The translations under genes and the position numbers were made by a program. The notes under the pieces were generated by a model. It did no database searches and had not been told where the DNA came from. It was given only the letters and a program-made list of their open reading frames with translations. Positions 15,364 to 21,459 of a stretch of DNA of 21,459 bases are shown here, in pieces. The first letter of the stretch is position 1, and each line of letters starts with the position of its first letter. This DNA comes from an uncultured Chthonomonadaceae bacterium (GTDB lineage: Bacteria > Armatimonadota > Fimbriimonadia > Fimbriimonadales > Fimbriimonadaceae): positions 1 to 21,459 of the forward strand of contig CAMLDW010000038.1 of NCBI GenBank assembly GCA_946479035.1. The letters are read 5' to 3'.

Positions 15364-16350
15364 CTACTTTAGAGAGACCAGCTTCAATCGGGTCCGGCCC
15401 TTGAGGTTCTCCTCGATCAGCGGGGTCTCCGGCAGCTCCGTCACTTCGATGACGATCGAGCCGGTCGACGTCGCGCGCGCGGCGAGCGTGTTCTTCGTCG
15501 CGTAGTCGAGGTCGAACTCCATCACCGCGTCGAGCTTGAGCTTCAGGCCGCGAAGCCCGCTCTCGCTCGGCAGCGTTCCCATCAGGTCGTTGATGTAGGG
15601 CGCGATGTCGTTATCGAAGTGCAGCGTCGCCGTCACGCGATGGATCTTCTTGCCGTTGTCGTCCACGACGCCGACGTACTTGTACTGGTAGTCGAGCCGC
15701 TGCGGCGCCATCTTCCCTTTCTTCCCCTGCAGCTTCTGCGGCTGGTAGGAGGCGGTCGCGTTCCAGGTGTCGCCCGGCTCGACCTCCAAGAGCGGAAGAG
15801 TGGGGCCGAAGTCGAGCGACGTCTCCGGCGAGCCGATGAACATCGCTAGTCGATAGAGGTCCTGGATGAAACTCGTCACCGGGTTGGCGACCTGGTTCGA
15901 GAGACCGTTGGCGCGAGCCATTGCGAGCATCTCCCTCAGCCCGCCGCCTCCGCCACCACCGCCCGGCTTGTCCGGCTTCTTGGGCGTCAGGTCCTTCACG
16001 TTCGTGATCGCGTTGACCGGCGAGAGCGTCAGGATCAGGTGCTCGTTCAAGTCCTCGGTCTTCGTGATCGGCGGATGGTCCACGGTCTCACCCTCGGTCG
16101 TTTCCAGCTTCGGGCGCTTGTAGTCGACCGTGGCGAACCCCTCTCCAGTCACCTCCCCCACGTCGAACGTGTACTGGTACTTGTTCGAAAGGTCCTCCGG
16201 AATGAACACCGAAGTCATATAGTGGCGCATCTCGACCTGGAGCGCCGAATTGACCTCGTAGGTCAGCTTGGAGCTCGGCTTCCACTGGCGGTAGAGCTCA
16301 ATGGAGTCCGGTCGGGCCAGGGCGGAGGCAAGCAGGAAAGCGGTCAACAT
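15364..16350 (-). CDS. Secreted hypothetical protein
   Basis: I do not recognise the family with certainty; the pattern resembles DUF6263-like secreted beta-rich proteins. It has 328 residues: a signal peptide of about 12 residues (MLTAFLLASALA), then a mostly beta-strand protein with a flexible insert around residue 130-140 containing PGGGGGGGG. The phrase EVEPGDTWNATASYQP followed by conversions such as KIHRVTATLHFDN and AVMEFDLDYATKN suggests the duplicated beta fold seen in such proteins. It has no catalytic motif that I can see. It lies between acyl-CoA dehydrogenase and a GT-C glycosyltransferase. A TAAAAT box at 16376-16381 and a weak AAGGGA ribosome-binding site precede its ATG. Confidence 0.8.
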   Translation of the reverse strand: MLTAFLLASALARPDSIELYRQWKPSSKLTYEVNSALQVEMRHYMTSVFIPEDLSNKYQYTFDVGEVTGEGFATVDYKRPKLETTEGETVDHPPITKTEDLNEHLILTLSPVNAITNVKDLTPKKPDKPGGGGGGGGLREMLAMARANGLSNQVANPVTSFIQDLYRLAMFIGSPETSLDFGPTLPLLEVEPGDTWNATASYQPQKLQGKKGKMAPQRLDYQYKYVGVVDDNGKKIHRVTATLHFDNDIAPYINDLMGTLPSESGLRGLKLKLDAVMEFDLDYATKNTLAARATSTGSIVIEVTELPETPLIEENLKGRTRLKLVSLK

Positions 16351-16375
16351 GGGGGTCCCTTACAGTCCTACGCCT

Positions 16376-16381
16376 ATTTTA
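16376..16381 (-). promoter_or_regulatory. -10-like box sharing the acyl-CoA dehydrogenase stop codon
   Basis: TAAAAT (minus strand) begins with the TAA stop of the upstream gene at 16381-16379. It is 25 nt from the ATG at 16350, so here a short leader with a possible ribosome-binding site would be transcribed. Confidence 0.35.
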
Positions 16382-17536
16382 TCGCAGAACCTGCTTGGAT
16401 ATGACGAGACGCTGGATTTCGCTGCACCCTTCGCCGATCTCGGTCAGTTTTGCGTCCCGCCACAGCTTTTCTACGAGGTGGTCGAACGTCATCCCGCGCC
16501 CGCCGTGGACCTGGATCGCCCGGTTCGTGACGTGGTTCGCGGTCTCGCTCGCCATGAGCTTGGCCATCGAGCTGATGAGCACAACGTCCTCGCCACGGTC
16601 GTACATCGACGCGCCACGGTGAAGCAGCCCGCGCGCTGCCTCGATCTCCATCGCGCTGTCTGCGATCATGTTTTGCACCGACTGCATGTCCGCCAGCTTG
16701 CGGTTGAACTGCTCGCGCTGCTTGCTGTACTCGACCATGAGCTCGAAAGCTTTTTCTGCGATCCCCAGCGCCATCCCAGCGATCCCCAGCCGCCCCCGAT
16801 AGAGCAGCGAGATCGCGTCGTTGAACGTGCACGGCGTGTGCCACCCCACCGCGTCCTTCATCCTGAACCGCACCGTGTTCGAGGCGCACACGCCCACCGT
16901 CTGGATCCGCTCCGTCAGCTCGAACCCTTTCTGGTCCGTCTCCATGAAGAAGGCAGAGAGCTCGGTCTCCGAAGTGCGCGCGATCAAGATTATAAGCTCA
17001 GCCTTGCCGCCGTTCGTGATGAACATCTTTTCCCCGTTGATATGGTAGTAGCCCGGCCGGTCCTCGATCGGCTTGGCGGAGCTCTTGACGCGACGCGCGT
17101 CGGACCCGGCGTCCGGCTCCGTCAGCCCCCACGCGAGCTTGATGTCGCCTTTCACGACTCCCGGCAGGTACTTCTTCCTTTGCTCGTCGCTCGCGTACTT
17201 CACGAAGTGCCCGACGCAAAGCGCGTTGATCGCCGCGATGTTCATCGAGAGAGCGGGGTCCCCCTTGGCCAGTTCGCGGCAGGCCTCGACGTAGGCGCGG
17301 CACGAAAGGCCGCTCCCGCCCAGCTCCTTGGGCAGCGTCATGGAGAGCAGTTCGCACTTCGCGAGCCTGTGCCAGATCTCGTCGGGAAACGCCTTTTCTT
17401 CCTCCCACTTGCGAGTGTTCGGGAGGACGTACGAGGCGACGAACTCCTGCACTCCTTCCAAGAAAGCGCGCTCGCGCGCGTCCAGGGGGGTGACTTCGCA
17501 GATCGAGGCGCCTTTGCCGATCGTCGTCTGGCTCAT
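16379..17536 (-). CDS. Acyl-CoA dehydrogenase
   Basis: An FAD enzyme for the first step of fatty-acid (or related acyl-CoA) beta-oxidation, passing electrons to ETF. The FAD/substrate segment WGLTEPDAGSDARRVKSS and the C-terminal region GMTFDHLVEKLWRDAKL are typical. The catalytic base is expected at Glu369 in EGCSEIQR, which corresponds to the common EGTSEIQR with Thr changed to Cys. The 385 residues are full length. The ATG has no Shine-Dalgarno site but lies 9 nt from a TAAAAT box. Substrate chain length cannot be read from the sequence. It follows the rplT terminator, so it has its own promoter and heads the unit with the secreted protein, the glycosyltransferase and xerD. Confidence 0.95.
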   Translation of the reverse strand: MSQTTIGKGASICEVTPLDARERAFLEGVQEFVASYVLPNTRKWEEEKAFPDEIWHRLAKCELLSMTLPKELGGSGLSCRAYVEACRELAKGDPALSMNIAAINALCVGHFVKYASDEQRKKYLPGVVKGDIKLAWGLTEPDAGSDARRVKSSAKPIEDRPGYYHINGEKMFITNGGKAELIILIARTSETELSAFFMETDQKGFELTERIQTVGVCASNTVRFRMKDAVGWHTPCTFNDAISLLYRGRLGIAGMALGIAEKAFELMVEYSKQREQFNRKLADMQSVQNMIADSAMEIEAARGLLHRGASMYDRGEDVVLISSMAKLMASETANHVTNRAIQVHGGRGMTFDHLVEKLWRDAKLTEIGEGCSEIQRLVISKQVLR

Positions 17537-17545
17537 GTAGGCCCT

Positions 17546-17551
17546 ATTTTA
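17546..17551 (-). promoter_or_regulatory. -10-like box before acyl-CoA dehydrogenase
   Basis: TAAAAT on the minus strand is 9 nt before the ATG at 17536, and no ribosome-binding site is present between them. It fits a leaderless start. Confidence 0.45.
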
Positions 17552-17569
17552 CTTGTTTGGGCAGGCCCT

Positions 17570-17612
17570 AAAAGCGCCTTCGGGCCGTGCCGCGCCGGCA
17601 CAGCCCGAAGGC
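17570..17612 (-). terminator. Intrinsic terminator of infC-rpmI-rplT
   Basis: A long hairpin: 10 bp (17576-17585 with 17603-17612), one C-A mismatch, then 6 bp (17587-17592 with 17596-17601) and a 3-nt loop. Reading on the minus strand it is followed by GCTTTTA. It lies 16 nt after the rplT stop. Confidence 0.85.
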
Positions 17613-17628
17613 CCGAAACCGCGGCTTC

Positions 17629-17976
17629 TTACGTCGTCGCCTGCTGGACGAGCCTCTTGAAGGACTCCATGTCCTGGATCGCGAGCTCGCTCAGCATCTT
17701 GCGGTCCACCTGCATGCCCTTGTCGGACATGCCGTGGATCAGGTCGCTATAGCGGACTCCGCACATCGTGCACGCCGCGCTGATGCGCGTGATCCACAGT
17801 CGGCGGAAGACCCGCTTCTTCGCACGCCGGTCACGGAAGGCGTACTGCCCCGACTTCATGACCTGTTCGTGCGCCTGTTTGTAGTTCCCGCTCTTGCGCT
17901 GGAAATAACCGGACGCTTGTTCTAGCGTCTTGCGGTGGCGCTTGTGGCGCATCAGGCCGCGTTTAACTCTTGCCAT
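17629..17976 (-). CDS. rplT: 50S ribosomal protein L20
   Basis: An early-assembly 23S rRNA-binding protein that, in E. coli and B. subtilis, also represses its own operon. The sequence (MARVKRGLMRHKRHRKTL, then RRAKKRVFRRLWITRISAA) is unmistakable and the 115-residue length is normal. A GAGG seven nt before the ATG at 17976 is a good ribosome-binding site. It is the last gene of the infC-rpmI-rplT operon, separated from rpmI by 81 nt that can fold into hairpins. Confidence 0.98.
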   Translation of the reverse strand: MARVKRGLMRHKRHRKTLEQASGYFQRKSGNYKQAHEQVMKSGQYAFRDRRAKKRVFRRLWITRISAACTMCGVRYSDLIHGMSDKGMQVDRKMLSELAIQDMESFKRLVQQATT

Positions 17977-18004
17977 CTTGTTTCCTCGTTCTCTCTTGTG
18001 TCGG

Positions 18005-18056
18005 GCCGCTTCCCAGCCCCCAGAGGGCGGTAGCGGCAGAGGTCCGACTTTCGGAC
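18005..18056 (-). promoter_or_regulatory. Hairpins in the rpmI-rplT gap, possible L20 operator
   Basis: Just after the rpmI stop is a hairpin with a 6-bp stem and 3-nt loop (18042-18047 with 18051-18056). Further on, GCCGCT/AGCGGC arms (18005-18010 with 18032-18037) can close a larger stem. L20 is known to bind structured mRNA in this operon in other bacteria, so these are candidates for regulation; the role is inferred. Confidence 0.35.
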
Positions 18057-18057
18057 G

Positions 18058-18252
18058 TCAGATGCCCAGCATGCGCCGGACGCGCTTGGCCTCCGTCCTG
18101 CTCAGCTCTGCATCCTGGTCCAAGCGGCGCTTTTGCGCGCCGCTCTTGTGGAAGAACATGTGGTTGTTGTATGCCTTGCGGCGCATGATCTTCCCGGTGC
18201 CGGTTATCTTAAACCGCTTGGCTGCCGTCTTCTTTGTCTTCAGCTTTGGCAT
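18058..18252 (-). CDS. rpmI: 50S ribosomal protein L35
   Basis: A 64-residue, highly basic protein: MPKLKTKKTAAKRFKITGTGK, then RRKAYNNH and KRRLDQDAELSRTEAKRVRRML, the standard L35 pattern. The ATG at 18252 lies inside infC, giving a 44-nt overlap, so translation is likely coupled to infC. Confidence 0.97.
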   Translation of the reverse strand: MPKLKTKKTAAKRFKITGTGKIMRRKAYNNHMFFHKSGAQKRRLDQDAELSRTEAKRVRRMLGI

Positions 18253-18796
18253 CTTTCTTCTTCCCAGGGATCGGGTTCACAACGATCACCATCTCTCGAC
18301 CGTTCAAAACCGGGTCCCTGTCTACCTTTCCGAGGGCCTCGAGCTGCACTGCGATCTTCGCAAGCTTCTCCCTTCCGACCTCCGGGTGGGCCAGTTCCCT
18401 GTGTCGGAACACGCAGGTGACGCGCACCTTGTGCCCCTCCTCGAGGAACCGCTTGGCTTTCCTGACGAGCACGCCAATGTCGTGCACGTCGGTGCCAGGC
18501 CGTAATTTTACACCTTTAACTTCCTGAACCTTGCGCTTATGGTCCTTTTTGGCCTTCGCCTGATCGTATTTGTGCTTGCCGTAGTCGACGACCTTGCACA
18601 CCGGCGGGTCCGCGTTCGGTGCGACGAGAACGAGGTCGAGCTCCATCTCTTGCGCCTTGTGCAGCGCTTCCCGCGACGACATCACGCCGAACTGTTCGCT
18701 CGTGGGGCCCAAGAGGCGCACCTGGTCTAGGCGCAGCAGACGCTCGTTGATCATCGGAGGCGGTTCGCGCCTCGGTCTTCGTGCTCGTCCCTTTAT
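18209..18796 (-). CDS. infC: Translation initiation factor IF-3, probable AUA start
   Basis: IF-3 binds the 30S subunit and rejects non-standard initiation. The N-domain is MINERLLRLDQVRLLG through NADPPVCKVVDYGKHKYDQ; a Lys-rich linker leads to the C-domain (RPGTDVHDIGVLVRKAKRFLEEGHKVRVTCVFRHRELAHPEVG). I place the start at ATA 18796, 195 residues, because AGGAG (18808-18804) lies 7 nt upstream and the added residues, IKGRARRPRREPPP, match the basic extension of E. coli IF-3 (MKGGKRVQTARPNR, itself from an AUU codon) in length and in K-G. The conventional ATG at 18754 gives 181 residues but has no ribosome-binding site and sits beside a hairpin (18757-18773). Identity is certain; the start is inferred. 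Confidence 0.95.
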   Translation of the reverse strand: MKGRARRPRREPPPMINERLLRLDQVRLLGPTSEQFGVMSSREALHKAQEMELDLVLVAPNADPPVCKVVDYGKHKYDQAKAKKDHKRKVQEVKGVKLRPGTDVHDIGVLVRKAKRFLEEGHKVRVTCVFRHRELAHPEVGREKLAKIAVQLEALGKVDRDPVLNGREMVIVVNPIPGKKKDAKAEDKEDGSQAV

Positions 18797-18828
18797 CGTC
18801 GGACTCCTGACGTCTGGGCTCGGTTCAT
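18793..18828 (-). CDS. Possible leader peptide ORF upstream of infC
   Basis: ATG at 18828 has a good GGGGAG ribosome-binding site (18839-18834) and opens an 11-codon ORF, MNRAQTSGVRR, whose TAA overlaps the proposed ATA start of infC (ATAA). It is in a different frame from infC. It lies 12 nt after a TATAAT box, so it is almost at the 5' end of the mRNA. It may act in cis by coupling or reinitiation; whether it is translated is unknown. Confidence 0.4.
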   Translation of the reverse strand: MNRAQTSGVRR

Positions 18829-18840
18829 AGGTTCTCCCCT

Positions 18841-18846
18841 ATTATA
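18841..18846 (-). promoter_or_regulatory. -10 box of the infC operon
   Basis: A consensus TATAAT on the minus strand, about 50 nt before the proposed infC start. No convincing -35 is seen at 17 nt. Transcription would begin near 18834, just before the leader ORF. Confidence 0.55.
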
Positions 18847-18941
18847 TCTCGGAAAAAGGGGCCCCGAAGGCCGAGTCGAGCACCCGTGGGTATCCTCCGC
18901 TCCGGACGCGCGGCCCCTCCTGTCTTTGGTTCAAGTCGGCT

Positions 18942-21110
18942 ATGTTGGACAACCCTCGCAACGTGTGCGTGATCGGTGCAGGCACGATGGGCAGCGCAAT
19001 CGCCGCCCACCTCGCCAACCTCGGCTTCGACGTCACGCTCCTCGATCTCACCTCGCAGTCCGCGCGCGACGCGTTCGAACGCGCCAAGCAGGCGCGCCCG
19101 CCGCACTTCTATCTGCCGGGCACCGCAGACACTGTCCGGGTCGGGTCGATCGAGGAGAACCTCGAGTGGGTCCGCGAGGCCGACTGGGTCTGCGAGGCGA
19201 TCGTCGAAAAGCTCGACGCCAAGTCCGCACTCTTCGCGCGGATCGAACCGCTCCTCAAGCCCGGCTCGATCGTCACCACCAACACGAGCGGCCTGCAGAT
19301 CTCCCTCCTCGACGCCGACCGCGGGCCCGCGTTCCGCCGCGTCTTCATGGGCACCCACTTCTTCAACCCTCCGCGCTATCTCAAGCTGCTCGAGCTCATC
19401 CCGACGCAGGAGACATCGCCGGAGTCCGTCGCCGCGATGACCAGGTTCCTCGAAGACAAGTGCGCGCGCCGCGTCGTGCTCGCAAAGGACACTCCCGGCT
19501 TCATCGCAAACCGGTTCGGCATGTGGTCCATGATCTACTCCGTCCACGTCGCAGAGCGCCTCGGCCTCAGCGCCGAAGATGTCGACGCCATCTCCGGCCC
19601 CTTCATGGGGCGCCCCAACAGCGGCAGCTTCCGCCTCAACGACCTCGTTGGCATCGACATCATGCAGGACATCGCCGACAACCTCATCAAGCGGTGCCCG
19701 CAGGACCCGCACACCGCGCAGCTCGCTACGCCGCGCAGCATGGCGTTCCTGCTGGAAAAGGGCTGGATCGGCGAAAAGGCCGGCAAGGGCTATTACATGC
19801 GCGAAGGAAAGGAGTTCTTCGCGCTCGACCTCACAACCTTCGCCTACCGCATGCGCATCGAGGCGAAGTTCGAGACCATCAGCCAGCTCGGCAAGCTCCC
19901 GCTCGCGGAAAGGCTGCAAAAAGGGCTCGAGACGCGCGACCAGGTCGGCGTGTTCCTGCGCGAGTACCTCCTCCCCACCCTCCGCTATGCGAACTACTTG
20001 AAGGAGGAGATCAGCCACTCCGTCGAGGACTTCGACCGCGTAATGAAGTGGGGCTTCGGATGGGAGGCCGGCCCGTTCGAGATGATCGACATGGTCGGCG
20101 CCGAGAAGGTCGGTGCGGGCAGCATGCCGTTCTACGAGCGCGACACGGTCCTCGACTTCAACGGCAACCACGTGCCGCGCAGGCACGAGCCGCAGTACGC
20201 CGCGCTCTCGGACTTCCCCGTCGTCAGCGAGCATGAGGGGTTCCACGTCCGAGACATGGGCGACGACGTCCACGCGATCGCCGTCACCACGAAGCTCGGC
20301 GTCTACAACCCCGTGCTGATCCGCGCGATGAGCGCATACCTACAGAGCGGAAAGTCCAAGAGGATCGTGCTCGCGAGCGAGTCGCGCGCCTTCTCGGCCG
20401 GCTTCGACCTCAAGTTTCTGCTCGAAAAGATGGACGCCGAGGACTGGGACGGCATCGACAGCGCGCTCAAAGAGTTTCAAGGCCTCGGGCAGCTCTTGCG
20501 AAAGGTCCCCTCGTGCGCCGCGGTCTTCGGCATCTGCCTCGGCGGCGGGTTTGAAATGGCCGCGAGCTGCTCGCTCATCGCCGCCGCCGCAGAGGTGCAG
20601 ATCGGTTTTCCCGAGTCGCGCGTCGGCCTCATCCCCTCCGGCGGAGGCATCGCGATGATGCGCCTGCGCAACCAGGACAACGCCAAGTCGCTCGTCGAGG
20701 CAGCCAAGCTGATGGTCCTCGGCACCGTCGCGCGCAGCGCGGACGAGGCGCGCAAGCGCGGGTTCCTTCGCCGCGAGGACCTCACCGTTTACCACCCCGA
20801 CCGCCTTTACACAGAGGCAAAGCGCCTCGCGCTGCTGGCCAGGCCCGGCGGGACCCCGCAGTGGGCGCAGGTCGCGGGCCCTGTCGCCGGCATGATCGAG
20901 CGGATGCAGGACGAGCTCGTCAAGGCGGGCGAACTGACCCAGCACGACTGCACGATCGGTGACAGAATCAAAGCGGCGATCGCGAAGGCCGATTCGTTCG
21001 AGGACTCCCTCGCAAAGGAGAGGCTCGGTTTTGTCGAACTGATGAAGGACGGCCTCACCCAGACGCGCATCCGCCACATGATCGAGAACGGCAAGCCGCT
21101 GCGCAACTGA
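18942..21110 (+). CDS. fadN: FadN-type 3-hydroxyacyl-CoA dehydrogenase / enoyl-CoA hydratase fusion
   Basis: A bifunctional enzyme for the second and third steps of beta-oxidation. Domain order is dehydrogenase first, hydratase second, the reverse of E. coli FadB and the same as Bacillus FadN. The NAD-binding GAGTMG is at residues 12-17; H139 in THFFNP is the catalytic His of the dehydrogenase. Two C-terminal dehydrogenase domains follow. The crotonase-fold hydratase begins near residue 430: FSAGFDL gives the oxyanion hole, and E538 (GGGFEMAAS) and E558 (FPESRVGLIP), 20 residues apart like Glu144/Glu164 of rat hydratase, are the catalytic pair. The protein has 722 residues. The ATG has no clear ribosome-binding site. 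It is followed after 3 nt by etfB. Confidence 0.94.
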   Translation: MLDNPRNVCVIGAGTMGSAIAAHLANLGFDVTLLDLTSQSARDAFERAKQARPPHFYLPGTADTVRVGSIEENLEWVREADWVCEAIVEKLDAKSALFARIEPLLKPGSIVTTNTSGLQISLLDADRGPAFRRVFMGTHFFNPPRYLKLLELIPTQETSPESVAAMTRFLEDKCARRVVLAKDTPGFIANRFGMWSMIYSVHVAERLGLSAEDVDAISGPFMGRPNSGSFRLNDLVGIDIMQDIADNLIKRCPQDPHTAQLATPRSMAFLLEKGWIGEKAGKGYYMREGKEFFALDLTTFAYRMRIEAKFETISQLGKLPLAERLQKGLETRDQVGVFLREYLLPTLRYANYLKEEISHSVEDFDRVMKWGFGWEAGPFEMIDMVGAEKVGAGSMPFYERDTVLDFNGNHVPRRHEPQYAALSDFPVVSEHEGFHVRDMGDDVHAIAVTTKLGVYNPVLIRAMSAYLQSGKSKRIVLASESRAFSAGFDLKFLLEKMDAEDWDGIDSALKEFQGLGQLLRKVPSCAAVFGICLGGGFEMAASCSLIAAAAEVQIGFPESRVGLIPSGGGIAMMRLRNQDNAKSLVEAAKLMVLGTVARSADEARKRGFLRREDLTVYHPDRLYTEAKRLALLARPGGTPQWAQVAGPVAGMIERMQDELVKAGELTQHDCTIGDRIKAAIAKADSFEDSLAKERLGFVELMKDGLTQTRIRHMIENGKPLRN

Positions 21111-21113
21111 GAC

Positions 21114-21459
21114 ATGAAGATCCTGTGCCCCGTCAAGCGCGTCGTAGACCCGTACGCGAAAGTCAAGCCCCTGGCAGACGGATCCGGCCTCGACACCGCC
21201 GCGATCAAGTTCGACATCAACCCCTTCGACGAGATCGCGGTCGAAGAGGCCGTGCGCATGAAGGAGAAAGACCCCTCCGTCACGATCACCGCCGTCTCGA
21301 TCGGAGGGCCCGAGGTCGAGGAGCAGTTGCGAAAGGCGCTCGCGATGGGCGCCGACGAGGCGCTGCTCATCGAGAACTCCGCTCCGCTCGATTCGAGCGT
21401 GATCGCCAAAGAGCTCGCGGTCGTGGCCAAAGGGTTCGACCTCGTGCTGATGGGCAAGC
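21114..21459 (+). CDS. etfB: Electron transfer flavoprotein beta subunit (3' end outside window)
   Basis: ETF-beta with ETF-alpha accepts electrons from acyl-CoA dehydrogenases and passes them to the ETF-quinone oxidoreductase. The 115 visible codons begin MKILCPVKRVVDPYAKVKP and contain INPFDEIAVEEAVRMKE, AVSIGGPEVEEQLRKALAMGADEAL and LVLMGK, all typical of ETF-beta. No stop is reached before the window ends. The ATG is 3 nt after the fadN stop, so the two genes are co-transcribed; etfA probably follows. Confidence 0.94.
   Translation, partial: MKILCPVKRVVDPYAKVKPLADGSGLDTAAIKFDINPFDEIAVEEAVRMKEKDPSVTITAVSIGGPEVEEQLRKALAMGADEALLIENSAPLDSSVIAKELAVVAKGFDLVLMGK

Noticed and set aside
18851..18880. 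GGCC-TTCGG-GGCC followed by a T-run upstream of the infC promoter (minus strand) as a terminator
   Set aside because: The stem is only about 4 bp and there is no minus-strand gene upstream for it to terminate.
18825..20273. 482-codon minus-strand ORF opposite fadN
   Set aside because: The plus strand encodes both catalytic domains of a beta-oxidation enzyme; the antisense frame shows no motif.
20807..21457. 216-codon minus-strand ORF at the window end
   Set aside because: The plus strand here carries the end of fadN and the start of etfB, both clearly coding.

Overview
The window is a GC-rich chromosomal stretch from a diderm, motile bacterium. It carries a flagellin, a MacA-like periplasmic adaptor with a MacB-like permease, several secreted proteins, and housekeeping genes for chromosome partitioning, translation and tRNA modification. 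I see no phage, insertion sequence or CRISPR array. The gene mix and the many -10-like boxes lying 6-9 nt before start codons would fit a lineage such as Armatimonadota/Fimbriimonadia. That placement is an inference, not something the sequence proves.

Layout. 3-1172 (+): 3' part of a gene for a Gly-rich, repeat-bearing, Tyr-rich secreted-type protein, cut by the window edge and followed by a strong terminator. 1339-2796 (+): flagellin with a sigma-28-like promoter. 2929-4553 (+): parA-parB. 4550-6754 (-): M1-family metallopeptidase, tail to tail with parB. 6831-6907 (+): elongator tRNA-Met(CAU) with its own promoter and terminator. 6978-9913 (-): adaptor and permease overlapping by ATGA, with no ATPase gene beside them. 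10087-12256 (+): livF-like ATPase, rimI, tsaD. 12266-12766 (+): small membrane-anchored protein with a possible Cache-like domain, overlapping tail to tail with xerD. The minus strand from 18846 to 12739 reads infC-rpmI-rplT, a terminator, then acyl-CoA dehydrogenase, a secreted protein of unknown function, a GT-C glycosyltransferase and xerD. 18942-21459 (+): a FadN-type beta-oxidation enzyme followed after 3 nt by etfB, which runs off the window.

How the genes fit together. The acyl-CoA dehydrogenase, the hydratase/3-hydroxyacyl-CoA dehydrogenase and ETF-beta are three parts of fatty-acid oxidation, with electrons passing from the dehydrogenase to ETF. RimI and TsaD sit together as they do in many bacteria. 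infC-rpmI-rplT is the classic L20-controlled operon.

Most of the window is ordinary housekeeping sequence. The points most worth a second look are: (1) infC probably starts at an AUA codon with a good Shine-Dalgarno site, overlapping the stop of an 11-residue leader ORF; (2) a recurring pattern of TAnAAT boxes 6-9 nt before start codons, two boxes sharing bases with the upstream gene's stop codon; (3) the 42-bp repeat surface protein; (4) an M1 peptidase with altered zinc-site spacing; (5) an adaptor/permease pair lacking an ATPase. I found no convincing new defence or mobile system.
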